Part shown: positions 21,636-34,262 of the stretch, one piece after another
Layout: each line of letters starts with the position of its first letter
How positions within the stretch are numbered: position 1 is the first letter of the stretch
NCBI GenBank assembly: GCA_963924555.1
Contig: OZ004598.1
Coordinates: 3,310,501-3,374,500 of the forward strand
Direction: 5' to 3'
Source: Crambe crambe
Taxonomy: Eukaryota > Porifera > Demospongiae > Poecilosclerida > Crambeidae
DNA: 64,000 bases
Position numbers and translations under genes: made by a program
Notes under the pieces: model-generated
What the model was told of the DNA's origin: nothing
Seen by the model: the letters and a program-made list of their open reading frames with translations, nothing else
Databases searched by the model: none

Positions 21636-24600
21636 TCAGCTCCACACCACTCTAGGGTCTGCTGGTTGCTTGTATTTCATTGATAACCGGAGTGTTGTTA
21701 AACTTATGTTCTTCTGTAGACTTGATAGTATTGCATCCACTCCTTCCTCGATGGAGTCATCTCTCTGTAGATTGAGTTTCTGTAGCGACATGTTCTTCTC
21801 TAACATTGTGCTTATAGCTTTAGCTCCATCCACTTCAATTTCATTGCCCGACATCCCTAATTCTTGTAGAGTGGAATTATTTGATAGTCCTTCAGCAATG
21901 CGGATGCATCCTTGAGATGTTATTTTGCAGTTATCAATATATATGACTATTAACACTGAGTTAGTTTTAATTGCATCACCAATGAAAGCTGCTCCAATAT
22001 CGCCTATCGGGTTCCCAAATAGCTTGAGAGTGATGAGTGATTTATTAGTAGCTAAACCAGGTGCTATTACCATTGCTCCCTCACTGTCAATATCACACTG
22101 CGCCATATTGAGATCCTTTAACACTGAATTTGTTTTAAGTGCATCACCAACCAAAGCTGCTTCACATGGGTTCTCATAAAGTGTGACTTTGGTGAGTGAT
22201 TTATTGGTGGCTAGGCCTGCTGCCAGTTGCACTGCTCCTTCACTTGTAATGCCACACCTAGTGATGTTCAAATCTTGAAACATGCACTCTGACCTCTGCA
22301 GTTGGGATGACAATGACTTCCAGTTGTCTTCTGAGAAATATGAGAAGCTCATGTCAAGTTTTGTGATGGTGCTGTTCTGTGGGAGACCTTTCATTATGGA
22401 AGTTACACTGTCAGAGGAGAGATCATTACCACTGACATTCAGCTCCTCTAATTCACTGTTAGCAATGAGGTCTGTGAGTCTTGCACAGTCTTCTTTACCG
22501 ATTTTCGTGTATTGAAGATGTAGTCTTTTCAGTGGAGTCTTGTATTGAGATAAAGTCTTAATAAGCTTCATAGCTCCACCATCACCAATGCTACGATTCC
22601 ATGACAAGATGAGTTCCCTTAAACTTGTCAGAAAAGGTATGGCTTTGGACAGATTGTTCAAACAAGTATTATTGAGTTCGTTGAAACTTATTTCCAGTGA
22701 AATAAACTGCTTGAGTATGGGATGAGGAATATTCACAAAATGTTCAATACTTTCAAAATCAAGGTCACTGTTAGTGAAATTGGAAGTTTCTATTTCTCCT
22801 TCCCAAGGTGCTTCTCTCTCTGGCATGTTCATCATCCCTTTGCTGAGCATATTCATTCCCTCTTTTCCCATGAACGAATCACTAAAGTCCAAGTTCCACT
22901 TGCATCGAGAATGTGCTATACAGTGACCCAAGACATAATAATCAAGAGGACTCCATTCATAAGATGATCGTACATGCAATGACTGACCAAATGCAAGCAG
23001 ATTAGAAACTGTCTCAGTATCATCAGCTTCATACATCCAGTGATAGGCAGCTGCACTTTCTTTATTAGAGAAATGTTTTTCAATCATTTCTGACATTATG
23101 CAGGTATTGGATTTAGGGAGCCCAAAATAGAATTTCACTACCATGCTCAGGTGACCAACTTTGACATGTTCCTCTATTAACTGCTGCTGTGTGTGGAGGG
23201 GCAGTTGTGTGATGTGGTAGGCAGCAAGAAATTCTTGTAGGGTCAAATGGATGAAGTGATAGGAGAGCTCAGCATCCGGTCCATGATAGAGTTCTTTCAC
23301 TGATTCCATCAATCCTAGAGTCACTCCACCGATATCAGCACTGCTGAATGCCAGCTGTTGCTTTATGATTCCTTTCCAAGCCAGTTCACTTAGGGCCAGC
23401 AGCTGTTGATGCACATCTGGAGGGAGGTCCTCAAGAGATCCAATTTTCCAGGACTGTTTGCTGTATGCCTTGTGGCCTGAAAAGTGCTTCATCAGCAGTT
23501 TGGATGTATATGTTGTGTAGAGTTGGGTCATGGTGGTTGGAGGGATTGACTCCATGTCTCGGCTCCACTGAAACATATCTGTCACTATGTTGGCAGTCAC
23601 AGGAGTGTGCATGGCTGCATTCATCGCTGGAAAAAAGCTTACATAGTCCAAAAATTTGATACGGCTGTCAGGATTGACCCTTTCTTCCCTCAATACTCGA
23701 TTTAACTCTAAAGTAGGAGTCGTGACAAGTTCAATATGTTGATCCACTTGGATTGAAGTGCTCTCAATGATTGGCTTTGTGGCCCATGGTCGGCTGGTTA
23801 TGATTATGGTAGCTTTGGGTAACTTACGACCATGTACTAGATCAAGGAATATTGAAGACTCTTCCCTCATTCTTTGTTCAAGTTCATCCCAGGCTTCCAG
23901 CCACAGGATAACATCCTCTCCTTCATTTCCCTCCACCTCCTGCGCTATGTCCTGCTGGAGTTGAGGGTGGCAGAAGAGGTCAGAAATATTTTTGGCCGAC
24001 TTCACTCTCTCGTCTCGTAGTGGTAGGAGGACCAGTAGGGTGTGGTCATTCAGACGTTGACCCTGAGACCACTTGAAACAGAATTGTTGACTGAATGTGG
24101 TCTTTCCCACACCTGGAGCTCCTTCAATCAGAACTAGTCGTAGTTTCTTCCAATCAAATGTAGGCTGAGCGACTTTATCCTCTGCTATATGGTACTTCTT
24201 ATAGATGATATCATCCTTGTCTCCTCTAATTGTACTCTTGGTGAAGCTGTCCATTTTTCTCCTATCAATCTCCTCCTTCTTTATCCCTGCCAGTTCAAAA
24301 GCAGTGAGGTTCTTGCCTTCCATGGTGGAATAGGTGTCCTTCAGGAAGGCTGCATACTTTGGAATACTAGAATATTTGTATTCTATGCCATCGATGGTCA
24401 TGCATTCAATTTTGTGTTCCTTGAAGAATCCTTTATTGTCAGTATTTTCCAGGTCCTTTGCCAAAGAGGAAGCGATTTGAGCAGGCATCAACCATGTGAC
24501 TATCAAACTGCCTGATAACACTTTCTTCAGGTCGAGGGCAAAGGAGGGGAGGAGGAACTTACGGATGATGTGACCTTTTAATACTTCCAGTTGCTCTAAA

Positions 24601-27106
24601 GTGCAAGTCTCCCAGTTTAACTTCAGATGGAGTACAAACTCCTTCAGATCTGATTCACTAGGTCTGTTTTCAACTGCAGGACAGTACATGGCAAAGTCAC
24701 ACAGTCGAGTGTTACGTCGAAAGGATTCCAGTGAACTAAGATAACTTTTCATGTTCTGCTTTAGAGAATGATCTCTAATATGACGAATAAGGTTTTCTAA
24801 GAGTGTGTAATTCATAAAGTTCCAGTATTTACTCAGTTTCATCCAAATGCAGTGGATCGTTGACTCCTTTTCTAATTCATATTCAATTTCGTTGAAGAAT
24901 TCCTTATGCTCTTCCTTATATTTGATTGGTAAGGCCATGAGGCGAGCTTTGAATTGATTGACAGTATAATCTATCTCTTCGATTTTATTGTAGGTTTGAA
25001 CAGTAATCTCGTTAAATGTTTCTTCAAGATTTTGAATTTGCTGTTGGATAATTTTTTGAATAGGGTCTGAAATAAATCAATAATTTTAAAAAAGTAAATC
25101 ACAGCTGTAAGCAGTAAAGTGACTATAATTATAATAATATTATCCTCTTGTTACTAGGGTAATGTGCAACATTTAGTGAGCAAGTGTAGAAATCAGTACA
25201 GCAATTATAATTGGAGCCCTTTATGCACATGTGCAGGGTGCACAACACATACTACATTATTTACTTAATTAAGTATGCCTGGAGTAATTACGTATATTGA
25301 GTCATGACCTAAGTGTCAGCTCACTGAATTACTTAACTATTAATCATATTTACTAATACATTTTCCCTCATTAGTTTGTGTGCAATTAATCCCTAATTGC
25401 ACTCGTAGTTTTACAACATCTGCGCATGTGCAGACTAGCCATAGTAATGCTGTTTCTGAAGAGGTAGGCTAGCTTGATTTATTTCTACAATGTTTTTTCA
25501 AAGTGAATTGTAAGTACTAGGCTTATCTAAGTGGATTGTTGGTCTAGTAGGCCACCCACTAGGCTTTTGTAAGGTTTTGGGTTTTGTGCATGCTTTCGTG
25601 CAATTTGGGCATAATTGCAATTGAAACTGTCTAAAATTGCACTTGGCTTCACCTCGTGCAATTACCTAGCCAGTTTCTCAGGGAATTATACTCTTAAATT
25701 TAATGACTCACCTTTTGAGGAAATCACTATTTCAGAAATTGTACATTCTGTGGTGGATGGAGGAAAAATTATTGGGTGCTTAAAAAATTTTGCTGCATGA
25801 TGCTACTCACCTTTGAGAAAGATGTTGTGAATATTGCTAGTAGCACTGATGGTGTCCTTGAGGAAAGGGGAGTTGAGGTTGATTTGGCAGGTATACTGAC
25901 CAGCATCGGACAGAGAGAGAACAGGGAAAGAGAGAGTGTCTGAGAATTTATCCAGCTCTTTTCCATTATGATACCAGCAGTATGTGATGATAGGACTGAA
26001 ATCTTCAACATCTGAGACAGTGCAGGAAAGGCAGTATTTCTCCTCCACTGAGGGGTTGCCCCCAGTAATCAATGCTTCAATTGGAGGGGCTGAAATCCAT
26101 AAAATGAGAATAAAGATAGTGTGATGCCAGCGGCTAGCCAAACTAAGTCCAAATGTAACATTGCTTCAAATGATATATATCAGGAAGGAGGGGGGCGCAG
26201 GGGAAGCTTCCCCTCCAAACAGCTCAACTTCCCCCCCAAACTGACCCAGCTTCCCCCCCAAGATGTTGCCAAAAGAAAGAGTTTTAGGATAAAAAATACT
26301 TCTACGTAAGTAGTATATTTTTAGGATCCAAGCATACTTCTAAGTATTTTAGAATTTAAGTATTTTTGGCTTCACGCTCTGCACAGGAGGGGGCACATCA
26401 CCCTCCCACACCCTCCCTCCTACTGTGGCTTTATGGCCATATGTTCCACGAGCTTCCCCTCCAAGGTGAAATTCCTAGATAAAACCCTGTATATACTAAG
26501 TGACTGACATTGATACTATACTTACGATCAAGAAAAGCCTTTTCCTCCTTTACTGTTTTCTCGGCTAATTTTTTAAATCCCACTTTGATCAGAGCTGACA
26601 CAACAGCTTTCCATGAGATCTCACCATTCCCACATCCATTCAGCCATTTCTCCAACATTAAAATGAAGCACTTATCCTGGTTATCGTGATTATTGGCCTC
26701 CAACACTTTCAGATCATTCACTGAGAGCTGTAGCTGGATTCCAAAGGTGAACCACTCAGTTCTCACTTTCCACAGACAATTTAGAATGTCATGAAAATTT
26801 GATGAAACCAACTCAACTATGAATATAATTATTAGTGAATGTAGCTAAGAGGTATAGCTAGCAGTAGGTGGGAATAACTTCTTTACATGTTAGATAGTGA
26901 AGACTATCAAAATAACAGCCTGGTGTTTAGCTACAGATTAGCCATAGCTAACTACTGGACTGACTTCCTGGGCCAGGGTTGGTCTCGACGTCTCCAGCAC
27001 AGTGTAGTAGACAGCCTATAATGGTGATAGAGAAGGCCACAAACAAGAACACACCCAGCCCTTTCAGTATTCTCTGTTTACTGTAACCTCCAGGGCCTTG
27101 AGTCAT
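21636..27106 (-). CDS. NLR receptor: leader/2A, Death, Ig, NACHT, LRR (four exons)
   Basis: Exons (minus): 27,106-26,965; 26,816-26,526; 26,089-25,811; 25,066-21,636. All introns are phase 1 and the frame closes (1,380 residues). Residues 1-47: a basic start, a hydrophobic core (about 17-35) and the 2A-like end LLHCAGDVETNPGP. About 48-145: Death fold (SWKAVVSAL). About 145-237: Ig domain (CTV, WYHNG, LSDAGQYTC). Next come a helical segment and a conserved NLR pre-NACHT region. NACHT has P-loop EGAPGVGKTT and Walker B VILWLEAWDEL. The last ~330 residues carry about ten LRRs of the ribonuclease-inhibitor type (NSVLKDLNMAQCDIDSEGA). NLRs sense microbial or danger signals and oligomerise through NACHT. 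The Ig domain and the leader are unusual for a cytosolic NLR. The start at 27,106 is inferred; an upstream exon cannot be excluded because an acceptor-like site lies just before it. Confidence 0.85.
25067..25810. other. Intron between Ig and NACHT exons
   Basis: AT-rich, no coding signal. Several phrases of the form tgcaattgcacttgg recur loosely between 25,370 and 25,660. Confidence 0.4.
26966..27007 (-). other. 2A-like ribosome-skipping sequence
   Basis: The codons for LLHCAGDVETNPGP end the first exon of the NLR gene. D-V/I-E-x-N-P-G-P is the defining motif of 2A peptides, in which the ribosome fails to join the final Gly and Pro and continues; here that point would be Gly45-Pro46. Animal NLR-like proteins (sea urchin) are known to carry 2A within their signal sequence. 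Activity here is inferred from the motif. Confidence 0.8.
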
Positions 27107-27595
27107 AGAAGAATTGCCACCATCTGGAAAAAGATGGTAGAAAAGGAAGACCCACAATAAGTGGTGTATAGTGCAATTTCGATTATCTGTAAGGTTTATC
27201 AATTTGGTAAAAGGTCATCTACATGGTCAAGCGTATAACTGGTAATTGCCATCCACAGTTAACCCTCAGTGTGCATGTGCAGCTAGAGACTGATCCACTT
27301 GCTTCCAATTGAAAAAGCAAAACTTTAGTCTATCGATGAAGGAAGTTTAAAGTGCCTAGCACTGGAATAGAGTGGATAGACAGACAGAACACAGTGTAGT
27401 GCCTCTATTAGGGGTGGGGTCTAGTTGTGCTGTAACAGAGGCAGCTGGCCAATATAGCCAAGGTTTGGTTGGCCATCTGGAATTGTGTGACCATAATATT
27501 ATCAAAGCAAGAAATTAGGCATTGAGTGTCTATGGCTTCTACAAGAATAATGCCAATACAGAATTATTTTCTATATTATCTAAAAACAGTAAATT
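27107..27595. other. 5' flank of the NLR gene
   Basis: No exon supported. A promoter should lie here, but no clear TATA or GC box is visible. Phrases such as gacagacagaacacagtgtagtgcc and ggtggggtctagttg are shared with 61,690-61,750, showing dispersed repeat sequence. Confidence 0.35.
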
Positions 27596-27597
27596 GT

Positions 27598-27745
27598 AGC
27601 TATACTGTTTTGTATACTGTTTTGTATACTGTTTTGTATACTGTTTGTATACTGTTTGTATACTGTTTATATACTGTTTTGTATACTATTTTGTATACTG
27701 TTTGTATACTGTTTTGTATACTGTTTTGTATACTGTTTTGCAGTG
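27598..27745. repeat. Minisatellite of 'tatactgttttg' units
   Basis: About twelve 10-12 bp units of tatactgtttg or tatactgttttg in tandem. It produces an artificial open frame of Leu/Tyr/Cys on either strand. Confidence 0.95.
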
Positions 27746-27892
27746 TGTATAGTTATGCATCATCATCATGCAACATGTGTATATATCCATGATCCTGGCC
27801 AGGTGAATGATTTCTACTATTGATTGGCCCAAAAGGCCAAGCACTTTGGAAAATGGTTGGCCATTTGGCAATTTTGCAGAGAAAATGGCCAG

Positions 27893-28209
27893 GGTAATAA
27901 TACTAGTGATTCCGGAAGCCATACATTTCCTGGAACTTTACCCAGGCTGCGCTGCCTGACGGTTATAGCTAGAAGCAGTTGCTAGCTGCTGTGGGCTTCC
28001 CAAGGAACAGGTGAAGTATATAGATGCTATAGAGATTTGCCATTTTCCCATGATTTTTATAAATTTCCTAAAAATCAAACATGAACATAGCCAACTGGTG
28101 TTTGAGCATTACTGTTGGATATGAGTTTCATGTGTTGATTGGTCTCTGAGATAGAGCTAGTTAGCTACATGTGGACAGGTCTAGCTTCTGGAATCACTAA
28201 TAATACTGC
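27893..28209. mobile_element. Short inverted-repeat element (MITE-like)
   Basis: taataatactagtgattccgg on the left and ggaatcactaataatact on the right are inverted copies about 317 bp apart. There is no reading frame, and no clear target duplication was found. Confidence 0.45.
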
Positions 28210-30189
28210 TTTCTGTAGCTATGTAGCTACTGGTAGCTATTTTATTTTTTCCAGGCAAACTTAGCTGGCTTCTCACTTCATGTAGCTACTAACCCATTTG
28301 TGAGAGTAGGAACTCCTCCAGAATGTGGTTGGGGGAGACACTATCACTGCAGTGATTCACTGAAGCACGAGAACGGGCAGCATTGTTCAGGCCTACACTG
28401 GCCCTCCACTGCTCCATACTCACCGGCATGGCTATACACACAATCAAAACAGAAGTGGAGTGAGACTAGGCTAATCCACTGGGCGGTACCGATTCACAGA
28501 TCCACCCCCTAACGCATGCGCGCATGCGCGCGCGGCGCGGGTTAACCGTGTACCACCAGTACAGATTAACCCTACATGGCCTTTTCATTTAGCATAGCAA
28601 AAAATTTTTACCTTCATACTTCATCTAGCTACATACAACTGTCAGAAGATTGAGATAGCTACACAAGAAAAATTTGCTAATCACCACCCAAGAAGGATGA
28701 TATGCTGAATAAACGCACAATAATTATGTGGGTGGGGAAATGGTGTGATAATTATGTGGGTGGGGAAAAGAAGCGCCCCTTATAAGATCACCCCCTGTGA
28801 AAAGTGGTTAGCTATGGCCTGATAAGGGCTCAGCCAGTTCTATGCAAGTCCCAAGTGGATGCAGATAGACTAGCTACTCCCTTCAAGTCTGAAGCTATAG
28901 ATAGTTAGCATTCTGGATCCTAGCTGCTCACAATACTATTTTTAATTTGCAGGCATTTATGCTTATATGAAGCCAGTCTGACTCTGATGAACTCCTTGCT
29001 TACGAGTCCCAGGGGCAGATCCAGCAATTTTTTAAAGTGGGGGTTTTGTGGCCACACCAGCTTTTTAAATTTAATAAAAAGAGGGGAGTTCAACTAATAT
29101 TGCATGGTAAGCTGATGTGGCTGCGTAGCCACATGGGAGGGAAGCTAAAAATAGTACATCTGATAAAGTCCCCCTTTATTCATTAGGCAAATTCATTCAA
29201 AATCAATGCTACATGCGAAAACGAAAACAAAAACATAAGGACTTCCAGCTGCATTCTAACATGTAGAGCTGTGTAGCTACATTATCTGCATTTTAAAATA
29301 CTAGCTAGCTCTAACTTGTGTGTGTGCATTGTGAAAATTAAAGCAGTATGAGACTGGCACATGGAGTTAAAAATAAAGTAAGGTGGCCATAGCAATAAAA
29401 CATGAGAATTTAACAATCAGAAATTAAGCATTGTCGATGGCCATGTGCACACGGCTTTCACTTCATTGCTTCAAAATTAATTAATTTCCACCTCTAAGTT
29501 AGCTACACTCTGAAAGTGAAAGTGTTTACTGCATATCTTTTGAATGCTCTCTGTAAACAGTAAGGTATACCTTTACTGTTTACACAGAAGGACAAACACT
29601 TTAGTAAGTGGTTGGCCCATTTGCACCAATGGCCAGCAGTTATTTCAACTCTGGGCACACAGCAAAGAATGAGTAAACAGAAACTTAATTGGAAATGTAT
29701 TTATTGCTCAAACTAAATCACTTATCAAACAAAGAAGTTTGGAAAAGTTTTCTGGGACAATTGGAGTGTCTGGATCACTAGGCAGGATTGCATCACTCAC
29801 TTATTTCAGGAGCAGTAACTGGGTGTAATTTTTTGGTGGCACAGTAGAATTGAATCCCAAAGTAACAGCTAAGAATTTAGTTAAGTGTTATCCTTGAGGC
29901 CATGATGATCATGGCTTGTATCTGACTACAGGCTACAGCTACAGTATTAGATTGAAATATCAACAAAAAAGATTCAACTTCAAGTATGCTGCTAAATAAG
30001 CATATAGAACCAAAAGGGGGGGGGGGGGGTTGCAACCCCCATAACCCTCCCTGAGTCCCTCAAATGGAGCTTCCTACCTATTTCAATGGAGCCCCATAAT
30101 GATCTCACTTTCATCTGTAAGTCAATTAAACAAAGAGAGGAAGCAGTGCTGCAAATCATTTTAATATGCCCATTAATGAAATCTCAGAC
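28210..30189. other. Repeat-rich intergenic region
   Basis: No gene was recognised. It holds an alternating CG/CA/TG stretch at 28,513-28,539, a duplicated phrase aattatgtgggtggggaaa at about 28,720-28,770, a repeat-like segment around 29,010-29,140 (ggggttttgtggccacacc, gtggctgcgtagccacat) and a 13-base g-run near 30,020. Confidence 0.5.
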
Positions 30190-30770
30190 TGAAACTTAGA
30201 TGCGGGAAAAATCTATGGAAGGAAACCAGACCCGTGCTTATAATATATGGAGGTCTGCTCAATATTCTTTGATCTGAAGAAAGCCTTTGATAGTGTTTCT
30301 CATGGGCTGCTGCTTGATAAGTTGAACATTTGTGGCTTTCATCCTAATATTATTGCCTGGATATACAGCTATCTTGCTGATAGAAGCCAGCATGTTGTAG
30401 TGAATGGTGTGAGATCACAGTCCATCCATGTTCGTTCTGGAGTTCCCCAGGGATCTGTGCTTGGCCCTCTACTGTTCTTGATCTTCATTGATGACATTTC
30501 TCAACTTGCACTGTCTGATATATAGAAGCCTACTAAACTTGTTTATTGCTTCATAAAGTCATGAGGGACCAGCTTGAGGTTCAGCTGCTACAAAGAGATA
30601 TAGACCTTATTTTGGAGTCGGCAAATAACTGTCTCACTTTCAATCTCAGCAAGTGCAAGGCCATGCACATCACAAGAAAAAAGAAATCTCCCATAGCTAC
30701 TCCCTTACTTTGTAATTAACAGTACGCCCCTGGACTTAGTCCCACACTAATACTTTGGGTGTTGTCTGAT
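30190..30770 (+). mobile_element. LINE (non-LTR retrotransposon) reverse-transcriptase fragment
   Basis: An open stretch from 30,247 encodes the reverse-transcriptase blocks [12 protein letters not shown] and [17 protein letters not shown], which mark non-LTR retrotransposons of the Jockey/CR1 type. The catalytic YADD block that should follow is missing: after LALSDI the frame stops, and the downstream similarity (a stretch like ESANNCLTFNLSKCKAM) continues in another frame to about 30,700. No endonuclease or 5' part is present. It is a dead, 5'-truncated and internally deleted copy. Confidence 0.85.
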
Positions 30771-31256
30771 CTGTCATGGTCTCCTACTGCTATAGTAATT
30801 AAGGACCATTACCCCCTTTCCTCTCATTTGTGACCAGACTTGGGAAGCCCACCTAGATACGAGCCAGAGATATGAACACAAGATACTAGAGAAATGCAGT
30901 GCATTGTGGGGTGAACCTGATGATCCAGATCGCTTCAATTTGATATGTGCACATGTTTGCATATTGAAAGCTGGAATGGACTGATGTTTGTTTTTGAAAC
31001 GATTAGGTTCCATGAGAAGAAAATCATGGATCTTTATAAAAGTAACTATAGGGTCTCTGGCTCAGTTAGTAGTAATGGATGGGTAGTACACCCATAGATA
31101 TATTTATCACCTTGCAAAATATAGCTCCACTGGCAAGACAAGAACTAAGTTTTGGTTTAACTTCCCACTCGAAGTGTGAAGGTAGCCTTGAAAGAGCTAT
31201 GATGTCTAAAATGCAGTTACATTATATTATTTATTAATATGTTAATTTTTCTACTT

Positions 31257-31282
31257 TGTATGTATGTATGTATGTATGTATG

Positions 31283-31312
<30 letters not shown>
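31257..31312. repeat. (TGTA)n microsatellite
   Basis: About 14 copies of tgta in tandem downstream of the ATP9 3' end. Confidence 0.95.
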
Positions 31313-31314
<2 letters not shown>

Positions 31315-31645
31315 CAAACAGTCAAAGTTTGTTCTAGATAGACAGTCATAACTTTTTATGGGGTGGTTTTGTATCATTGAGATCCACAAAAATTTTATCC
31401 CACAGTCATTTCCAAAATTAAAACTATAGTGGGCTCTGGCATCCACCCGAATTGGTACCAGTTAATGACAGAAATCCTGATTTTATTAATAAGTCCGCTT
31501 TGATGAAAAGTATTGTCTCAAACCTCTGTGTGTATACAGTAATTCTAACGTCACATCTTAAGTCTAAGAGCCACCAGATATTCTGTTTTTTGCTTGGTGA
31601 TCCTTCTCATAGAATCACAATTATATATTTCCAATGTTTATTTTT

Positions 31646-34231
31646 TCAGCAAGTGAATTTGCAACAATTTCTGAACATGGAGTTCTTTTTAAGGAGTTTG
31701 GTATAGCTGGAGGGAGCACATCTCTTCTGCATGAGCTTGGCAATGAATAGAGGAATACAGCTTGCTGCAGTGATCACAATAGTCTTCCACACAAAACCAA
31801 ATGTCAGCAAAAAAGAGGAATCTATGAACAGAGTGAGGGACAAAGTGTATATATGATGGAGGATGCATATTTTTTCACTGCATAATCATAGAAATCACAG
31901 GTATTTTTGGCCCATTAATCTTCCAAAATTCACATTGCATATGTTTAGCTATACAGCAATTAATAAAAATTTCCGACTTCTCCACTGTTTGCCACTCTTG
32001 CTGAGTGGAAAACAGGGCATAGCTTTACATATAGCTCCTATAGGAATATTAGATATCACAATAACTCCAAGTAGTCCCAGACGTATTTGTGAAGCTTTTG
32101 TTGATGAACAATGCTGTATAAGAGTGCTTCATGTACTAAACTCGTATCTTTCTGTCACTCAATCAAATACAAGAAGTCTGAAATTTCCGTGGATGTTCAA
32201 TTGATTGCACTGATCCAATCAAATTGGAATTTGATTGGATCCAAGTCATGTGATCAGCACTAAATTGTTTGGATCACTCTGATCTAGCTCCATATTTTAA
32301 TGCATGGTGCACTCAAATGATGCTATAATGCTCGAGGTGAATGTAATGCACTCGCCTTGTGCATTACATTCACCTCGCATCATTTGAGTGCATGCAGGTC
32401 CATTAAAACACTTAGAGCTAGATAAAATATTACATAGCCATTATACCAAAATAGTCCTTGAGTGCGACGAGTGAGGTGATGTAGACAGCTATGCTGAAGA
32501 ATTCAGCTGCAAGCATGAGGCCATGCCACGTTCTGATGGTAAGAGCCACCATGAGCAGCTCTGTCAGGATGAGTGCTGTGAAGGTGATGGAGACCACATG
32601 GATGAACTGAGACTCAAAGAGCAAGAATCCAACCAACATTATCACACCTCCTACATTGTAAAAGTAAGAAAGATGGTATAGATTGTGTGCAAGGGGTAAT
32701 TCTAGACAGTAGGAAATGCTAAGACTAGAGATCGGACTAAATTAATAAATATTTGCAGCATCTAGAAATTTCGCATCATTTAGAATTAACACTGTATTAT
32801 TAGGACTGGACACTTTCTGTATCCCTTTGCAGATTTGATCCACCCCTGAATAAGGACACCTCTCTAATCAAGACACTTTCCTGGATTCTTCAAGGTTAAA
32901 GTTCATTTAGCTTGAAAATAAATACATTAAAAGTATCAGAGAGTACAATAGTACTCTCTAAGTAGGGATGGCACAGGCGCCACATATAGTTCTTGCTGAA
33001 GAGATTGCATATTGCATAAATATTTTATACAGTTCTTGCTGAAGAGATCGCATATTGCCTAAATGTGCAAGCTGTATTCATAGGCTGTCATAGGATGATT
33101 GTAATATGTCTCATTATGATTGTTATGTTCAAACCTTGGTAGATGCTGATGAGAATCCAGATGAAAAATGTTTTAAAAGTGAGAGAACGGCCCTTCATGA
33201 GCTCCTGATAGAGTTCAGGGTACATGAGAGCTATGTCTGAAGAGACATCCTCGTCAAGAACCAAGGACAGAACTGGAGCCATTGTATATATAGTAGCATA
33301 GCTGTGCATGTGAACAAAGGTTTTTAAATGTGCTATGAAACTGCTTATTGTGGGCATACTTACCCTACCATAAGTATCCCTTCATAAAGTGCTACAGCAG
33401 CAAAATAGAACATGGCACAAAAGACAGCCTATGAAAATAGATGTACATGCACCATAACTTTATAGCTCACCACTACTCTAATATTCACCGGTAAGTAGCA
33501 GATTTTGTGGACACACCCCATGCCCAAGACTATAATATTATGTAACTTACCTGCATAACTGAAATGATGAGACCTCTGTGGATTACAAACTGACTAAGAG
33601 CTGCTGAACGTTTGTAGCTAAAATAAGCAAATAGTATTAATAGCTAACAGTGATTCACACAGTCGGGATGAAATAAAAGGCACTATTAATTTTCATAACT
33701 TTATTGTTAAAGTTCGTTGCACATAAAACAAATGAAACCTAATTAATTATAATATGGGTAACATTGGTATTTTGCTACAGTTTGGTACTAAGAAAAAAAA
33801 ATGTCCTGCCTTCCATTCCAGGAAGTGAACATTGTAAGGGTTTCATTGTTCCACTGACCTGTTTCTTCCATGCCAGACTAGAAGCCTGCTAATGTGATTG
33901 AAACTGGTGATAGAGAAGTCAGCAGCCAAGGAGGCTTGCTTCCCTTCCTTCCCCACAATACCAATCCCAACATTTGCTGCTTGGATCATGCTCACATCGT
34001 TTCCCCCATCTCCAATGGCTGATACTGGTTTTTTGGTGTGGGAGCAGAGCAGTTGGACCACATGGGCCTTGTGGGTAGGGGAACATCTACAGCAGACGAC
34101 TGCTGGACTCTGACAAGCCAGCTCCACGAACTCCAGCTCATAGTGAGTCAGGCAGAGCTGAATTGGATTAGTAATTTTGCTATCATGTGGGAGAGACAGT
34201 TCAATATTCACAAAAATTTCCCCCCTCACAC

Positions 34232-34262
<31 letters not shown>

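Noticed and set aside
27526-27792. Leu/Tyr/Cys repeat frame on the plus strand
   Set aside because: A by-product of the tatactgttttg minisatellite.
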